DNA of 14,763 nucleotides from Phycisphaerales bacterium. GTDB lineage: Bacteria; Planctomycetota; Phycisphaerae; Phycisphaerales; UBA1924. Each line of letters starts with the position of its first letter. The stretch's first letter is position 1. Of the stretch, positions 1 to 7,145 are shown piece by piece. Below the pieces are notes generated by a model. The model ran no database searches, was not told where the DNA came from, and worked only from the letters and a program-made list of their open reading frames with translations. The stretch lies in assembly GCA_029260415.1 (NCBI GenBank), contig JAJDDH010000338.1:1-14763 (forward strand), given 5' to 3'. Made by a program: the position numbers and the translations under genes.

Positions 1-401
1 CCGAGGGAGATGTTCTCGCCCGTGGTGATGCGGAGGTCATCGATGATGGCCTCCATCTCGCCTGACGGGTTGATCTCGCCGGCGCCGTCGGCCTTGAGGG
101 CCAGGTCCGCGAGCTTGGACGTCGCGCCGATGAACTTGTCGTTCTTGGCGGTGAAGTCGGTCTCGGCCTTGAGCTCGACGATGGACGCGGTGGAGCCGTC
201 ACCGGTCACGGCGATGCCGATACGGCCCTCGCCCGCGGTGCGATCGGTCTTGGTCTCCATCTTGCCCTTGAGGGACTTGCGGAGGATCTCCTCGGCCTTC
301 TCGGCGTCGCCCTCTGCCTCGGTCAGGGCCTTCTTGCAGGCCATCATCGGAAGGCCCGTGCGGTTCCGCAGGGCCATTACATCTTTCGCGCTGATCGACA
401 T
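1..401 (-). CDS. tsf: Elongation factor Ts, N-terminal part (cut by left edge)
   Basis: Guanine-nucleotide exchange factor that regenerates EF-Tu-GTP during translation, in the cytoplasm. The reverse-strand reading starts at an ATG at 399-401 and stays open for 133 codons to the window edge. The protein begins MSISAKDVMALRNRTGLPMM and then has ACKKALTEAEGDAEKA, the UBA-like N-terminal domain that contacts EF-Tu. Further on it has ELKAETDFTAKNDKF, matching the family's conserved ETDFVA(R/K)N segment. A GGGAGA ribosome site lies about 9 nt before the ATG, supporting this start. The gene follows rpsB by 116 bp on the same strand, the standard rpsB-tsf pairing, and probably shares its transcript. 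The C-terminal dimerisation and exchange region lies outside the window. Identity is very secure. Confidence 0.97.
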   Translation of the reverse strand, partial: MSISAKDVMALRNRTGLPMMACKKALTEAEGDAEKAEEILRKSLKGKMETKTDRTAGEGRIGIAVTGDGSTASIVELKAETDFTAKNDKFIGATSKLADLALKADGAGEINPSGEMEAIIDDLRITTGENISL

Positions 402-441
402 CGGCGCTTCTCCCGTTCAGTCGGTTCGTTGGTCAGTCAGT

Positions 442-489
442 GATCGCCTCAGGTCCCTTGCACACGCTCGGGTCCTTGTCGAGGCGATC
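442..489 (-). promoter_or_regulatory. Strong stem-loop in the rpsB-tsf intercistronic region
   Basis: A perfect 9-bp inverted repeat, GATCGCCTC at 442-450 and GAGGCGATC at 481-489, encloses 30 nt. Inside it, AGGTCCC (451-457) and GGGTCCT (470-476) can extend the stem with one central mismatch. It lies 28 nt after the rpsB stop and about 40 nt before the tsf start. No U-run follows on the minus strand, so it is not a typical intrinsic terminator. Likely roles, by inference, are attenuation or mRNA stabilisation and processing that sets the S2 to EF-Ts ratio. The pairing is seen directly; the function is not shown. Confidence 0.55.
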
Positions 490-517
490 CACTCCAGGTG
501 TCGTACGTCTGTCTTGC

Positions 518-1369
518 TCAGGATTCGGCCGGGGCGGCCTCGGGGGTTTGCGCGGTTGCGTCCGCGCCGGCCTCCGGGGTCGTGGCGTTCGAGTCGTCCG
601 CGCGGAACTGCGAGCGGCTGGACCGGCGACGCGTGGGCTCGCCCGCGGTCTGGTCGTCCTCGCCCTCGTCTGAGGTGACCGTCTGGCGGGCCTGCTTGCC
701 GTCGGACACGGCCAGGCACAGCTCGCGGATCACCACGTCGATCGACCGCATCGAGTCGTCGTTGCCGGGGATCGGGATGTCCGCGTCCTCGGGGTTGGCG
801 TCGGTGTCGATGAGGCAGATGGTGGGGATGCCCAGCTTGCGGGCCTCCTTGAGGGCGGTGGTCTCGCGCCGGACGTCGATGACGACGATGCAGCCGGGCA
901 GCTTGCTCATGTTGCGGATGCCGTCGAGGTTGCGCTTGATCTTGCGCATCTCGCGCCGGAGCTGTGACTCCATCTTCTTGGAGTAGCTCTGGAAGTTGTC
1001 GTTGGCCTCGATGGCCTCGAGCTCTTCGAGCCTCTTCAGGCGAGAGCGGATGGTGCGGAAGTTGGTGAGGGTGCCCCCGAGCCAGCGCTCGGTGACGTAG
1101 TGCATCTTGGCGTCGCCCACACGCTGCTCGATGACGCCCTTGGCCTGGCGCTTGGTGCCGACGAAGCACACATCCTTGCCGTCGGCGACGGTCCGGGTGA
1201 TGAACTTCTTAGCCAGCAGGAGGCCCTTGACGGTCTCCTTGATGTCGATGATGTGGATGCCGTTCCGCTTGCCGTAGATGTACGGCTCCATGCGGGGGTT
1301 CCATCCGCTGGACCGCTGTCCAAAGTGGATGCCGGCTTCGATAAGGTCCTGAACCAGTGTGGTGGCCAT
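518..1369 (-). CDS. rpsB: 30S ribosomal protein S2
   Basis: Ribosomal protein S2 of the small subunit; binds 16S rRNA late in 30S assembly. The start chosen is the ATG at 1367-1369, giving MATTLVQDLIEAGIHFGQ, which contains the S2 N-terminal signature (LIEAGIHFG). The frame stays open upstream to 1621, but that part has no S2 character. Other family segments are FVGTKRQAKG, RWLGGTLTNF and PGCIVVIDVRRE, then the conserved GIPTICLIDTDANP and IPGNDDSMRSI. The protein is 283 aa against about 240 in E. coli. The extra length is a C-terminal tail from about residue 230, first rich in Asp/Glu and Arg, then in Ala/Pro/Thr. The ribosome site is weak (GGA about 12 nt upstream). A promoter lies about 210 nt upstream, and tsf follows on the same strand. 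Confidence 0.97.
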   Translation of the reverse strand: MATTLVQDLIEAGIHFGQRSSGWNPRMEPYIYGKRNGIHIIDIKETVKGLLLAKKFITRTVADGKDVCFVGTKRQAKGVIEQRVGDAKMHYVTERWLGGTLTNFRTIRSRLKRLEELEAIEANDNFQSYSKKMESQLRREMRKIKRNLDGIRNMSKLPGCIVVIDVRRETTALKEARKLGIPTICLIDTDANPEDADIPIPGNDDSMRSIDVVIRELCLAVSDGKQARQTVTSDEGEDDQTAGEPTRRRSSRSQFRADDSNATTPEAGADATAQTPEAAPAES

Positions 1370-1773
1370 AGCAGTGTTCCGTCCGTCGTCAGCGACACCC
1401 GCAGAAGGCGATCGAGATCGACCTGGCGAAGGGCGTATGCCTCGACGGGTCGCGCGATCCACGAAAGGGCGCTTGGTTTGTGCCGGGGCGAGGGCCTCGG
1501 CGGTGTCTCGATATCCGCGTTCTGCCGATGTGAATCTGGCGGAAGCTCTGTCCCCTCGACCGAGACGGAGCCCATCAGTATAGGGACCCGTTCGCCCCCG
1601 GCAAGGGGCGAGGCGGGGCAATGGCCCGCCCCGGGATGCCGATCAAACGCCGATCACGGAGAGATCGGACCAAGCCCCCTCAACCGGAGGACCTGAACGT
1701 CCGAGATCGGATCTGTGTGTCAATGCACCCGAGGGCGCCAGAGCGTCATCGGTCCAAGGTGAAGGACGCAGAG
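1370..1773. other. Divergent intergenic region between rpsB and the pilus/secretion cluster
   Basis: A stretch of 404 bp without a convincing gene. The left part is the transcribed leader of rpsB (minus strand), with its promoter at 1577-1604. The right part should drive the plus-strand cluster starting at 1774, but no plus-strand -35/-10 pair is convincing. The region contains a GC hairpin (GGCGGG 1612-1617 with CCCGCC 1625-1630) and a second inverted repeat (CCGATC 1650-1655 with GATCGG 1663-1668). A 9-bp direct repeat, GAGATCGGA, occurs at 1661-1669 and 1703-1711. The frames open across it, including an N-terminal extension of the next gene from 1621, lack protein-family character. Confidence 0.6.
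1577..1604 (-). promoter_or_regulatory. Predicted sigma70-type promoter of rpsB-tsf
   Basis: On the minus strand TTGCCG (complement of 1599-1604) is followed after 16 nt by TATACT (complement of 1577-1582). Both hexamers are close to the TTGACA/TATAAT consensus. Transcription would start near 1570, leaving an untranslated leader of about 200 nt before the rpsB ATG at 1369. This is the only good minus-strand promoter match I found upstream of rpsB. The hexamers are seen in the sequence; activity is inferred. Confidence 0.6.
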
Positions 1774-2199
1774 ATGAGCGGCCAGAACGGTCTCATAGTG
1801 CGACGCAACGCCCGGTACGAGGTGGCGCTGCCTGCGCGCCTTCGGGTCGCGGCGGAGCACCAGGGGGTCGTCGCCTTCGGCGCCTCCACCGGGGCCAGGG
1901 ACGGGTGGGTCCACGCGGATGTCATGGATTTCGGTTCGGGCGGCGTCGGCATGATGAGCCAGGCGTTCGTCCCTCGGGGGGTCAACCTCGATCTCGAGAT
2001 CATGAGCCTCGAGGGCCAGGGCGGGGACGTCCTGCTTGCGTGCCGTGTCAAGGTGATGCGAGTGGTCATGACAGACCGACGCCCGGCGTACCTCATCGGC
2101 ACCTCGTTCGCGGGGCAGTCCCCCGAATCGCTCAGGAAGATTGACGACCTCATCGCCCTGCTCGAGGGTGAGCCGGTGAACCCCGACAGCCAGGATTAA
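1774..2199 (+). CDS. PilZ-domain protein, putative c-di-GMP receptor
   Basis: Small cytoplasmic protein of 141 aa made almost wholly of a PilZ-like beta-barrel. It has the N-terminal RxxxR element at residues 10-14 (RRNAR, followed by YEVALPARLRV). The second motif is DFGSGGVG at residues 52-59. The usual form is (D/N)xSxxG; here the expected Ser is Gly, with Ser next to it, so c-di-GMP binding is plausible but not certain. The later strands (LACRVKVMRVV, then AYLIGTSF) match the end of the domain. The start at 1774 is chosen because AAGGA lies 7 nt upstream; the frame is open back to 1621 without family similarity. It is the first gene of the cluster, 15 bp before the assembly ATPase, which suggests a role in controlling that machine. 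Confidence 0.78.
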   Translation: MSGQNGLIVRRNARYEVALPARLRVAAEHQGVVAFGASTGARDGWVHADVMDFGSGGVGMMSQAFVPRGVNLDLEIMSLEGQGGDVLLACRVKVMRVVMTDRRPAYLIGTSFAGQSPESLRKIDDLIALLEGEPVNPDSQD

Positions 2200-2214
2200 G
2201 CAGCAGAGGATCAC

Positions 2215-3897
2215 GTGCAGGACGTATCGCAGTTTGTCATCCGGTCGATGCTAGACGACGGGCAGATCTCGCCCGAGGACTTCGAACGCGCACGTGTCAA
2301 GGCGGCGCGTGACGACGAGGACCTCGCGCAGGTCCTTCTCAATGAGAAGGTGATCTCAGGGCGTGAGCTCTCGATTGCGCGGGCCAAGATCTGCGAGTAC
2401 CCGTTTGTTGACCTCGACATGTTCGAGGTGGACTTCCAGAACGCGCTGCGCGTGCCCAAGCAGGTCGCCGAGAAGCTGAACATCTTCCCCCTGTTTATGC
2501 TGGGTGAGATCGCGACAGTGGCGATGGAGGACCCGCTCAACCTCCAGGCGATCGACCAGGTCAACCAGCTGCTCAAGGCCCAGATCGACCCGGTAATCTG
2601 CGACCCGGACCAGCTGCGGAGCCTGATCGCGCGGGCCTACTCGCTGGCCCGTGCGGCGGGCATTGTCCGTGATCACAGCCAGGACAAGGACCTGACGACG
2701 GGCGAGGAGCCCATCGTGATCGCGGTCAACCAGATCCTCGCCGCGGCGATCGACTCCGGCGCGAGCGATGTTCACCTGAACCCCGACGAGCACATGCTGC
2801 ACCTGCGATACAGGATCGACGGCGTGCTCCAGTCCCAGCAGGCCCCGGACCTGAGCGTCCACGCGGGCATGATCCAGCGGCTCAAGGTGATGGCCCAGCT
2901 GGACCTGACGCAGACCCGGCGCCCACAGGACGGCAAGTTCCGGTTCACCCACGGGGATCAGGTCATCGACGTACGCCTGAGCCTCCTGCCCACGGTGCAC
3001 GGCGAGAACGGCGTGATGCGTCTGCTCCGCCCGGCCTCTGCCATCGGCTCGATCCATGACCTGGGCATGCCCAGCGATATGGCCGAGCAGTTCGAGCAGA
3101 TGGTCGCCAAGCCCCACGGCATGGTGCTCGTGACCGGGCCGACCGGATCGGGCAAGACGACCACGCTGTACACGGCGCTGTCACACATCAACTCGCCCGT
3201 CCGCAACATCATGACGATCGAGGACCCGGTCGAGATCCGTCTGCCGATGATCCGGCAGATCCAGGCGAACCACGAGATCGGTCTCACGTTTGCCAGCGCG
3301 CTGCGCTCGATTCTCCGCCAGGATCCGGACGTCGTGCTCGTGGGTGAGATCCGGGACGAGGAGACCGCGAAGATTGGTGTGCAGGCGGCCCTCACGGGGC
3401 ACCTCGTGCTCTCGACGCTGCACACCAACGACGCTGTGGGATCCGTCGCACGCCTGCGGGACTTTGAGCTTCCGCCGTTCGCCATCAACAACGCGCTGCT
3501 CGGTGTGATCGCGCAGCGCCTGGTCAGGCGGGTCTGCGATACCTGTGTGGAGAGCGTCACGCCAACGACGGCCGAGCTGAGCTCCGTGGGGCTTCCGCCC
3601 ACGGACTCCGAGGGCTTTGTCAGCGGGCGAGGCTGCTCCCGGTGCATGAACACGGGCTACCACGGGCGTCTGGGCGTGTACGAGATGCTGCGTGTCACCA
3701 GCGCGATCCAGCAGCTGATCGAGCAGGACGCGACCACCAACGAGATCGCCGCGTGCGCCCGGCAGGGCGGGATGCGCACGATGCTCACCGACGGCATCGG
3801 CAAGGCCCGTCTGGGCCTGACGGGGATCAGCGAGCTGGCCAAGCTCAACGCTTCGATGGATCAGGACCTGTCCACGCAGCCGAGGGTTGCCGCATGA
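2215..3897 (+). CDS. Type II secretion / type IV pilus assembly ATPase (GspE/PilB family)
   Basis: Cytoplasmic hexameric ATPase that powers pseudopilus or pilus polymerisation by acting on the GspF/PilC platform. It is 560 aa, normal for the family. Residues 1-140 form the T2SSE_N/MshEN-type domain (VISGRELSIA, then YPFVDLDMFE), with the GspE core after it. Walker A is GPTGSGKTTTLY near residue 308. The Asp box contains TIEDPVEIRLP. Walker B is DPDVVLVGEIRDEE near 371, with the catalytic Glu present. The His box is TGHLVLSTLHTNDA near 395. Two CxxC pairs, CDTC near 441 and CSRC near 473, form the usual zinc site. The start is a GTG at 2215 with AGAGGA 4 nt upstream. The stop overlaps the next ATG (ATGA). 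Sequence alone does not separate GspE from PilB. Confidence 0.95.
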   Translation: MQDVSQFVIRSMLDDGQISPEDFERARVKAARDDEDLAQVLLNEKVISGRELSIARAKICEYPFVDLDMFEVDFQNALRVPKQVAEKLNIFPLFMLGEIATVAMEDPLNLQAIDQVNQLLKAQIDPVICDPDQLRSLIARAYSLARAAGIVRDHSQDKDLTTGEEPIVIAVNQILAAAIDSGASDVHLNPDEHMLHLRYRIDGVLQSQQAPDLSVHAGMIQRLKVMAQLDLTQTRRPQDGKFRFTHGDQVIDVRLSLLPTVHGENGVMRLLRPASAIGSIHDLGMPSDMAEQFEQMVAKPHGMVLVTGPTGSGKTTTLYTALSHINSPVRNIMTIEDPVEIRLPMIRQIQANHEIGLTFASALRSILRQDPDVVLVGEIRDEETAKIGVQAALTGHLVLSTLHTNDAVGSVARLRDFELPPFAINNALLGVIAQRLVRRVCDTCVESVTPTTAELSSVGLPPTDSEGFVSGRGCSRCMNTGYHGRLGVYEMLRVTSAIQQLIEQDATTNEIAACARQGGMRTMLTDGIGKARLGLTGISELAKLNASMDQDLSTQPRVAA

Positions 3898-5099
3898 GCC
3901 TCACAAAGTACAGCTACAACGCGCTGGACGCCGCGGGCGCCAAGTGCAAGGGCAAGGTCAGCGCCAAGAGTGAGCAGGAGGCGTACCGCATGCTCTCGTC
4001 GCGGGGGCTCACGCCGACAAAGATCGCCACGGCGGGCGCCTCGCGGGGACCGATGACTCGCGACGCCATCAAGCTCGAGGACGTCGCGGCCTTCACGCGC
4101 GAGCTGAGTGTGCTCGTCGAGGCGAAGATCCCGCTCGGGCGGGGCCTGCAGAGCATCGCTGAGCACGAGAGCCGCCCGCGCCAGCGGGAGATGGTCAGGG
4201 ACCTGGCCTCGATGATCGAGGCGGGCTCCCGGATCACAGACGCGCTGACGAAGTACAAGGACGTGTTCGGCGAGGTGTACATCGAGACGATGCGCGCCGC
4301 CGAGAAGACGGGCAACCTGGGCGAGGTGACGATGCACCTGGCTGACATGCTCGAGAAGCAGATCGAGAGCGGGCAGCAGCTCAAGCGCGCCCTGACCTAC
4401 CCGGTCATCGTGATGGTCTTTGTCACGCTCGCGCTGGGCGTCATCATCATCTTCGTGGTGCCCCGATTCGGGAAGATCTTCGAGGCCAACGGCGTTGAAC
4501 TGCCCCTGACCACACGCGTTGTGCAGGCGATCGGGGACTCGATCAAGGCCGCGTGGTGGGGCTACGCCGCCGCGCTGGCCGGGACGATCGTGGGTCTCGT
4601 CGCGGCCTATCGCACGCCGAGGGGGCGTGACCTGTTCGAGCACGGGCTGCTGCGTATCCCGCACATCGGGAAGATCGTTGTCGCCACCACGACCGCGCGA
4701 TTCACGCGGGTGCTGAGCATCTGCCTCGGCTCTGGCCTGGACCTGATGGAGGCCGTCGAGATTGGGGGGCGTGCCACGGGTCGCCCGCTGTTCATCCGCG
4801 AGGCGGACGCGATGTCCGACAGCCTGCGCAGCGGCGAGATGCTCGCGGAGGTCGTCCAGACGTCGAACTACCTGCCCGGCTTCGCGACCCGGATGCTCGG
4901 CGCGGGCAAGGACTCGAAGGAGCTGGCCAAGGCGAGCTCGGTGATCGCCCGCCACTATGACCGCGAGGCGGAGCACCTGTCCAAGAACATCAACTCACTG
5001 ATCGAGCCCATGATGACCATCGCGATGGCGGGCATCGTTCTGCTCGTCGCGTTGTCCGTCTTCCTGCCCATGTGGCAGATGATCAAGATCAGCCACTGA
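3894..5099 (+). CDS. Type II secretion / type IV pilus inner-membrane platform protein (GspF/PilC family)
   Basis: Polytopic inner-membrane protein that couples the ATPase to pilin insertion. It is 401 aa, the usual length. It starts MSLTKYSYNALDAAG, typical of the family. The two T2SSF repeats are visible: the first holds FTRELSVLVEAKIPLGRGLQ near residues 63-82, the second FTRVLSICLGSGLDLMEAVE near 269-288. Membrane segments lie near residues 165-190 (VMVFVTLALGVIIIFVVPRF), 222-242 (WWGYAAALAGTIVGLVAAY) and 371-396 (IAMAGIVLLVALSVFLPMW). The ATG at 3894 overlaps the ATPase stop by 4 nt, indicating translational coupling. A longer open frame from 3642 is only overlap with the ATPase gene. 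Confidence 0.95.
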   Translation: MSLTKYSYNALDAAGAKCKGKVSAKSEQEAYRMLSSRGLTPTKIATAGASRGPMTRDAIKLEDVAAFTRELSVLVEAKIPLGRGLQSIAEHESRPRQREMVRDLASMIEAGSRITDALTKYKDVFGEVYIETMRAAEKTGNLGEVTMHLADMLEKQIESGQQLKRALTYPVIVMVFVTLALGVIIIFVVPRFGKIFEANGVELPLTTRVVQAIGDSIKAAWWGYAAALAGTIVGLVAAYRTPRGRDLFEHGLLRIPHIGKIVVATTTARFTRVLSICLGSGLDLMEAVEIGGRATGRPLFIREADAMSDSLRSGEMLAEVVQTSNYLPGFATRMLGAGKDSKELAKASSVIARHYDREAEHLSKNINSLIEPMMTIAMAGIVLLVALSVFLPMWQMIKISH

Positions 5100-5116
5100 C
5101 ACGGAGGCAACTAGCC

Positions 5117-5602
5117 ATGTACACCGGACCCGCCCCCGCTCGCGCCCGCGCGTTCACCCTGCTCGAGATTCTTTCCGTGGTGATCGTGCTCGGGATCCTC
5201 GCCGCGATCGCGGTGCCCCAGTTCATCGGCGTCACCGACGAGGCCCGCACGACGTCCGCGCAGAGCACGCTCGCCGGCGCCCGATCATCGATCGCCAGCT
5301 ACCGCTCGACCGCGGTCATCAACGGGTCCGATCCCTACCCGACGCTCGTCCAGCTCACGACCGACGGGGTCGTGTTCAAGTTCGACATGCCCGCCAACCC
5401 GTTCACCGGTGTGTCCGGGATCCAGTCCGTGAACTCGGCCCAGGCCGCGGCGAGGACCGTCTCCAGCCCGACGTCGTACGGCTGGAACTACTTTGTGGAC
5501 AACGCCGCGTCCCCGCCGACCGCGGTTTTCTACGCGAACTCGAGCGATGTCACCACCGCCAGCGACGGCGCTGGCGGGCTGGCGACCGCCAACGAGCTCT
5601 GA
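5117..5602 (+). CDS. Major pseudopilin-like prepilin (GspG type)
   Basis: Prepilin of 161 aa, probably the main subunit of the filament. The leader is 14 residues or so with several Arg, then RARA|FTLLEILSVVIVLG: the class III prepilin site, with Phe at +1, Glu at +5 and a hydrophobic helix that ends AAIAVPQF. The residue before the cut is Ala instead of the usual Gly. After the helix come the GspG-like segments DEARTTSAQSTLAG and MPANPFTG, and a Trp/Tyr region (YGWNYFVDN). The C-terminus is Ala/Ser/Thr/Gly rich and lacks Cys. The start at 5117 has GGAGG 9 nt upstream, 17 bp after the GspF stop. The major role is inferred from position after GspF and from length. Confidence 0.88.
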   Translation: MYTGPAPARARAFTLLEILSVVIVLGILAAIAVPQFIGVTDEARTTSAQSTLAGARSSIASYRSTAVINGSDPYPTLVQLTTDGVVFKFDMPANPFTGVSGIQSVNSAQAAARTVSSPTSYGWNYFVDNAASPPTAVFYANSSDVTTASDGAGGLATANEL

Positions 5603-5614
5603 GGGGGACGGCGC

Positions 5615-6145
5615 GTGTTCGCCAGAGGATCATCCCGGTTTCGCGCGTTCACCCTCGTCGAGGCGATGGTGGTTGTGATTCTCATGTCGATCATCGCGGT
5701 CACCGTGCTCCCGGCGCTGGGGAACCTGGACGAGGCGCGGCGCGGCGCCGCGGTGGACGAAGTGGCACGCGTGCTGACCCACGCCCGCTCGCTGGCGATG
5801 GCCTCGGGCCGGCCCAGCGGCGTCTCGTTCGAGCTGGGCGCTGAGACCATCCGGGTCATGACCATCGAGACCACGGGCGGGGCGCCGACCCCAGCCGCGG
5901 ACGCCCTGGGCCAGCCCGAGCCCGCTGTAGCGCTGCCTGACCTGTACGCGGGTGTGGAGCTCGTCGGCATCACGCACGGCGACGGGTCCACGGCCTCGGG
6001 TGTCGTCTGGTTCGGGTTCGACGGCGTTCCCCGCCTCAGAGACGCGGGCGGCGCCCTCGTTGGCCCGTTCACACAGGACGCGGTCGTCGAGCTGACGGGC
6101 TCGCGGACCGTCAGCATTCGCATGGGCACAGGGCTGGTGGAGTGA
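5615..6145 (+). CDS. Minor pseudopilin (GspH/FimT type)
   Basis: Prepilin of 176 aa in the H position of the cluster. The leader MFARGSSRFRA is followed by FTLVEAMVVVILMSIIAVTV, with Phe +1 and Glu +5; the residue before the cut is again Ala, as in the preceding pseudopilin. The helix continues into LPALGNLDEARRGAAVDEVARVLTHAR, and the segment SLAMASGRPSGVSFELG matches the GspH/FimT pattern of a conserved 'ARS.A..' helix followed by beta strands. It starts at GTG 5615 with a GAGGGGGA ribosome site that overlaps the previous stop codon. The stop overlaps or abuts the next start. Its likely role is tip or initiation complex; assignment rests on helix pattern and gene order. Confidence 0.85.
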   Translation: MFARGSSRFRAFTLVEAMVVVILMSIIAVTVLPALGNLDEARRGAAVDEVARVLTHARSLAMASGRPSGVSFELGAETIRVMTIETTGGAPTPAADALGQPEPAVALPDLYAGVELVGITHGDGSTASGVVWFGFDGVPRLRDAGGALVGPFTQDAVVELTGSRTVSIRMGTGLVE

Positions 6146-6147
6146 TG

Positions 6148-6633
6148 ATGCGCACTGCTCACCACAGGCGAGGGTTCAGTCTGATCGAGGCCGTGGTCGT
6201 CATCATGGTCTTGGCGATCTCAGTCCCACCCTCGCTCCAGCTCCTCGACTCTGCGGCGTCGACGCGGGCGGACGCGATCAACGCCACCCGCGCGACGCTG
6301 CTCGGCGCGAGCGTCCTTGAGCATGTGCTTGCCGACGTGCACAGCACGGACCCCGGGCTCGGGTTTACGGCGCTGAGCGATGCCGACGCCTACCTGAACA
6401 CGGGCGGCTCGGGCCTGGTGGCGCGCATCTCGGGCGTCACCGGTGGCTACGCGTCGCTGGGCCTGGACTACAGCGTCACCATCGGCCCGCTGGCCCAGGC
6501 GGACGGGGTTGTCTCTGGCGACCCTGATTTCGATGTTTACCGGCGCATCACCGTCACCGTGACCTACCCGTCGGCCGCCGACGGCACGATCAACATGCCC
6601 ATCAGCGCCATCGTCGCGGAGGTCGGGCCATGA
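6148..6633 (+). CDS. Minor pseudopilin (GspI/PilV type)
   Basis: Prepilin of about 161 aa. The leader MRTAHHRRG is followed by FSLIEAVVVIMVLAISVP, with Gly before the cut, Phe +1 and Glu +5. A helix-linked segment, ATLLGASVLEHVLADV, resembles the GspI/PilV 'A..LA...LE' pattern. The rest is a beta-rich Gly/Asp/Thr region ending YRRITVTVTYPSA and then AVVAEV-like strands. Three start codons lie in a row: GTG 6142, ATG 6145 and ATG 6148. I chose 6148 because GGTGGAG ends at 6142, giving 5 nt spacing; the others would give almost none. Its stop overlaps the next ATG (ATGA). Confidence 0.84.
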   Translation: MRTAHHRRGFSLIEAVVVIMVLAISVPPSLQLLDSAASTRADAINATRATLLGASVLEHVLADVHSTDPGLGFTALSDADAYLNTGGSGLVARISGVTGGYASLGLDYSVTIGPLAQADGVVSGDPDFDVYRRITVTVTYPSAADGTINMPISAIVAEVGP

Positions 6634-7142
6634 GAAGCAAACCGAACTCAGGGCGCGTCGCCCGGGGGCTCACGCTGCTCGAACTGGTCGCGGCGATCAT
6701 GATCATGTCCGTGATTTCGGTCTCCGTGTTCCCCGTGATCGCGTCGGCCGCGGACGCCTACGCCTCGGCCACGCGGACCCGCAAGGACACGGAACGCATC
6801 GCCTTCGCGCTCGAACGCTGCATCCGCCTGCTCCGCGAGGCTTCGGGAACCGACCCCGTCGGCGCCCTGGATATCGCGTCGGCATCGTCCAGCAGCGTCC
6901 TGTTCGGGGACGGGCGCGGGCTGAGTCTCTCGGGAACGGATCTGCTGTACCTGGAGTCGGGCCTGCCCGATGCCCCCCTGTGTCGCGACGTGACACTCTT
7001 TGAGATCGAGTACCTCGCGAACGACGGCGCAACCGACACCATCGGCGCCCCCGAGACCTCGCAGCGGTTCAACATCACCCTCACCGCGGGCGGGCTCACG
7101 CTCACCGGCTCCGCGTTCGCCCGGGCAAGGATCGGGGACTGA
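6630..7142 (+). CDS. Minor pseudopilin (GspJ type)
   Basis: Prepilin of 170 aa. The leader MRSKPNSGRVARG precedes LTLLELVAAIMIMSVISVSV, with Gly before the cut, Leu +1 and Glu +5. The following helix is RTRKDTERIAFALERCIRLL, which resembles the GspJ helix with paired Arg. Strands then follow (SVLFGDGRGLSLSG, LLYLESGL, VTLFEIEYLANDG). The C-terminus contains FNITLTAGGLTLTGSAFARAR, a typical GspJ/PilW-like final beta hairpin. The start overlaps the preceding stop by 4 nt, with GGAGG 7 nt upstream. In known systems GspJ joins I and K at the filament tip; this role is inferred from homology and order. Confidence 0.85.
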   Translation: MRSKPNSGRVARGLTLLELVAAIMIMSVISVSVFPVIASAADAYASATRTRKDTERIAFALERCIRLLREASGTDPVGALDIASASSSSVLFGDGRGLSLSGTDLLYLESGLPDAPLCRDVTLFEIEYLANDGATDTIGAPETSQRFNITLTAGGLTLTGSAFARARIGD

Positions 7143-7145
7143 TCG

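Noticed and set aside
1370..1621. N-terminal extension of rpsB
   Set aside because: The frame is open but the sequence is not S2-like; the family N-terminus begins at the ATG at 1369, and the extension would include the predicted promoter.
2356..3117. Long open minus-strand frame opposite the assembly ATPase gene
   Set aside because: It is a by-product of high GC content; composition is Arg/His/Val/Leu rich without family motifs, and the plus-strand frame has clear Walker motifs.
3861..4976. Minus-strand open frame of 371 codons opposite the GspF/PilC gene
   Set aside because: No recognisable domain, Arg/Ala/His-rich composition, and it is fully covered by a well-supported gene on the other strand.
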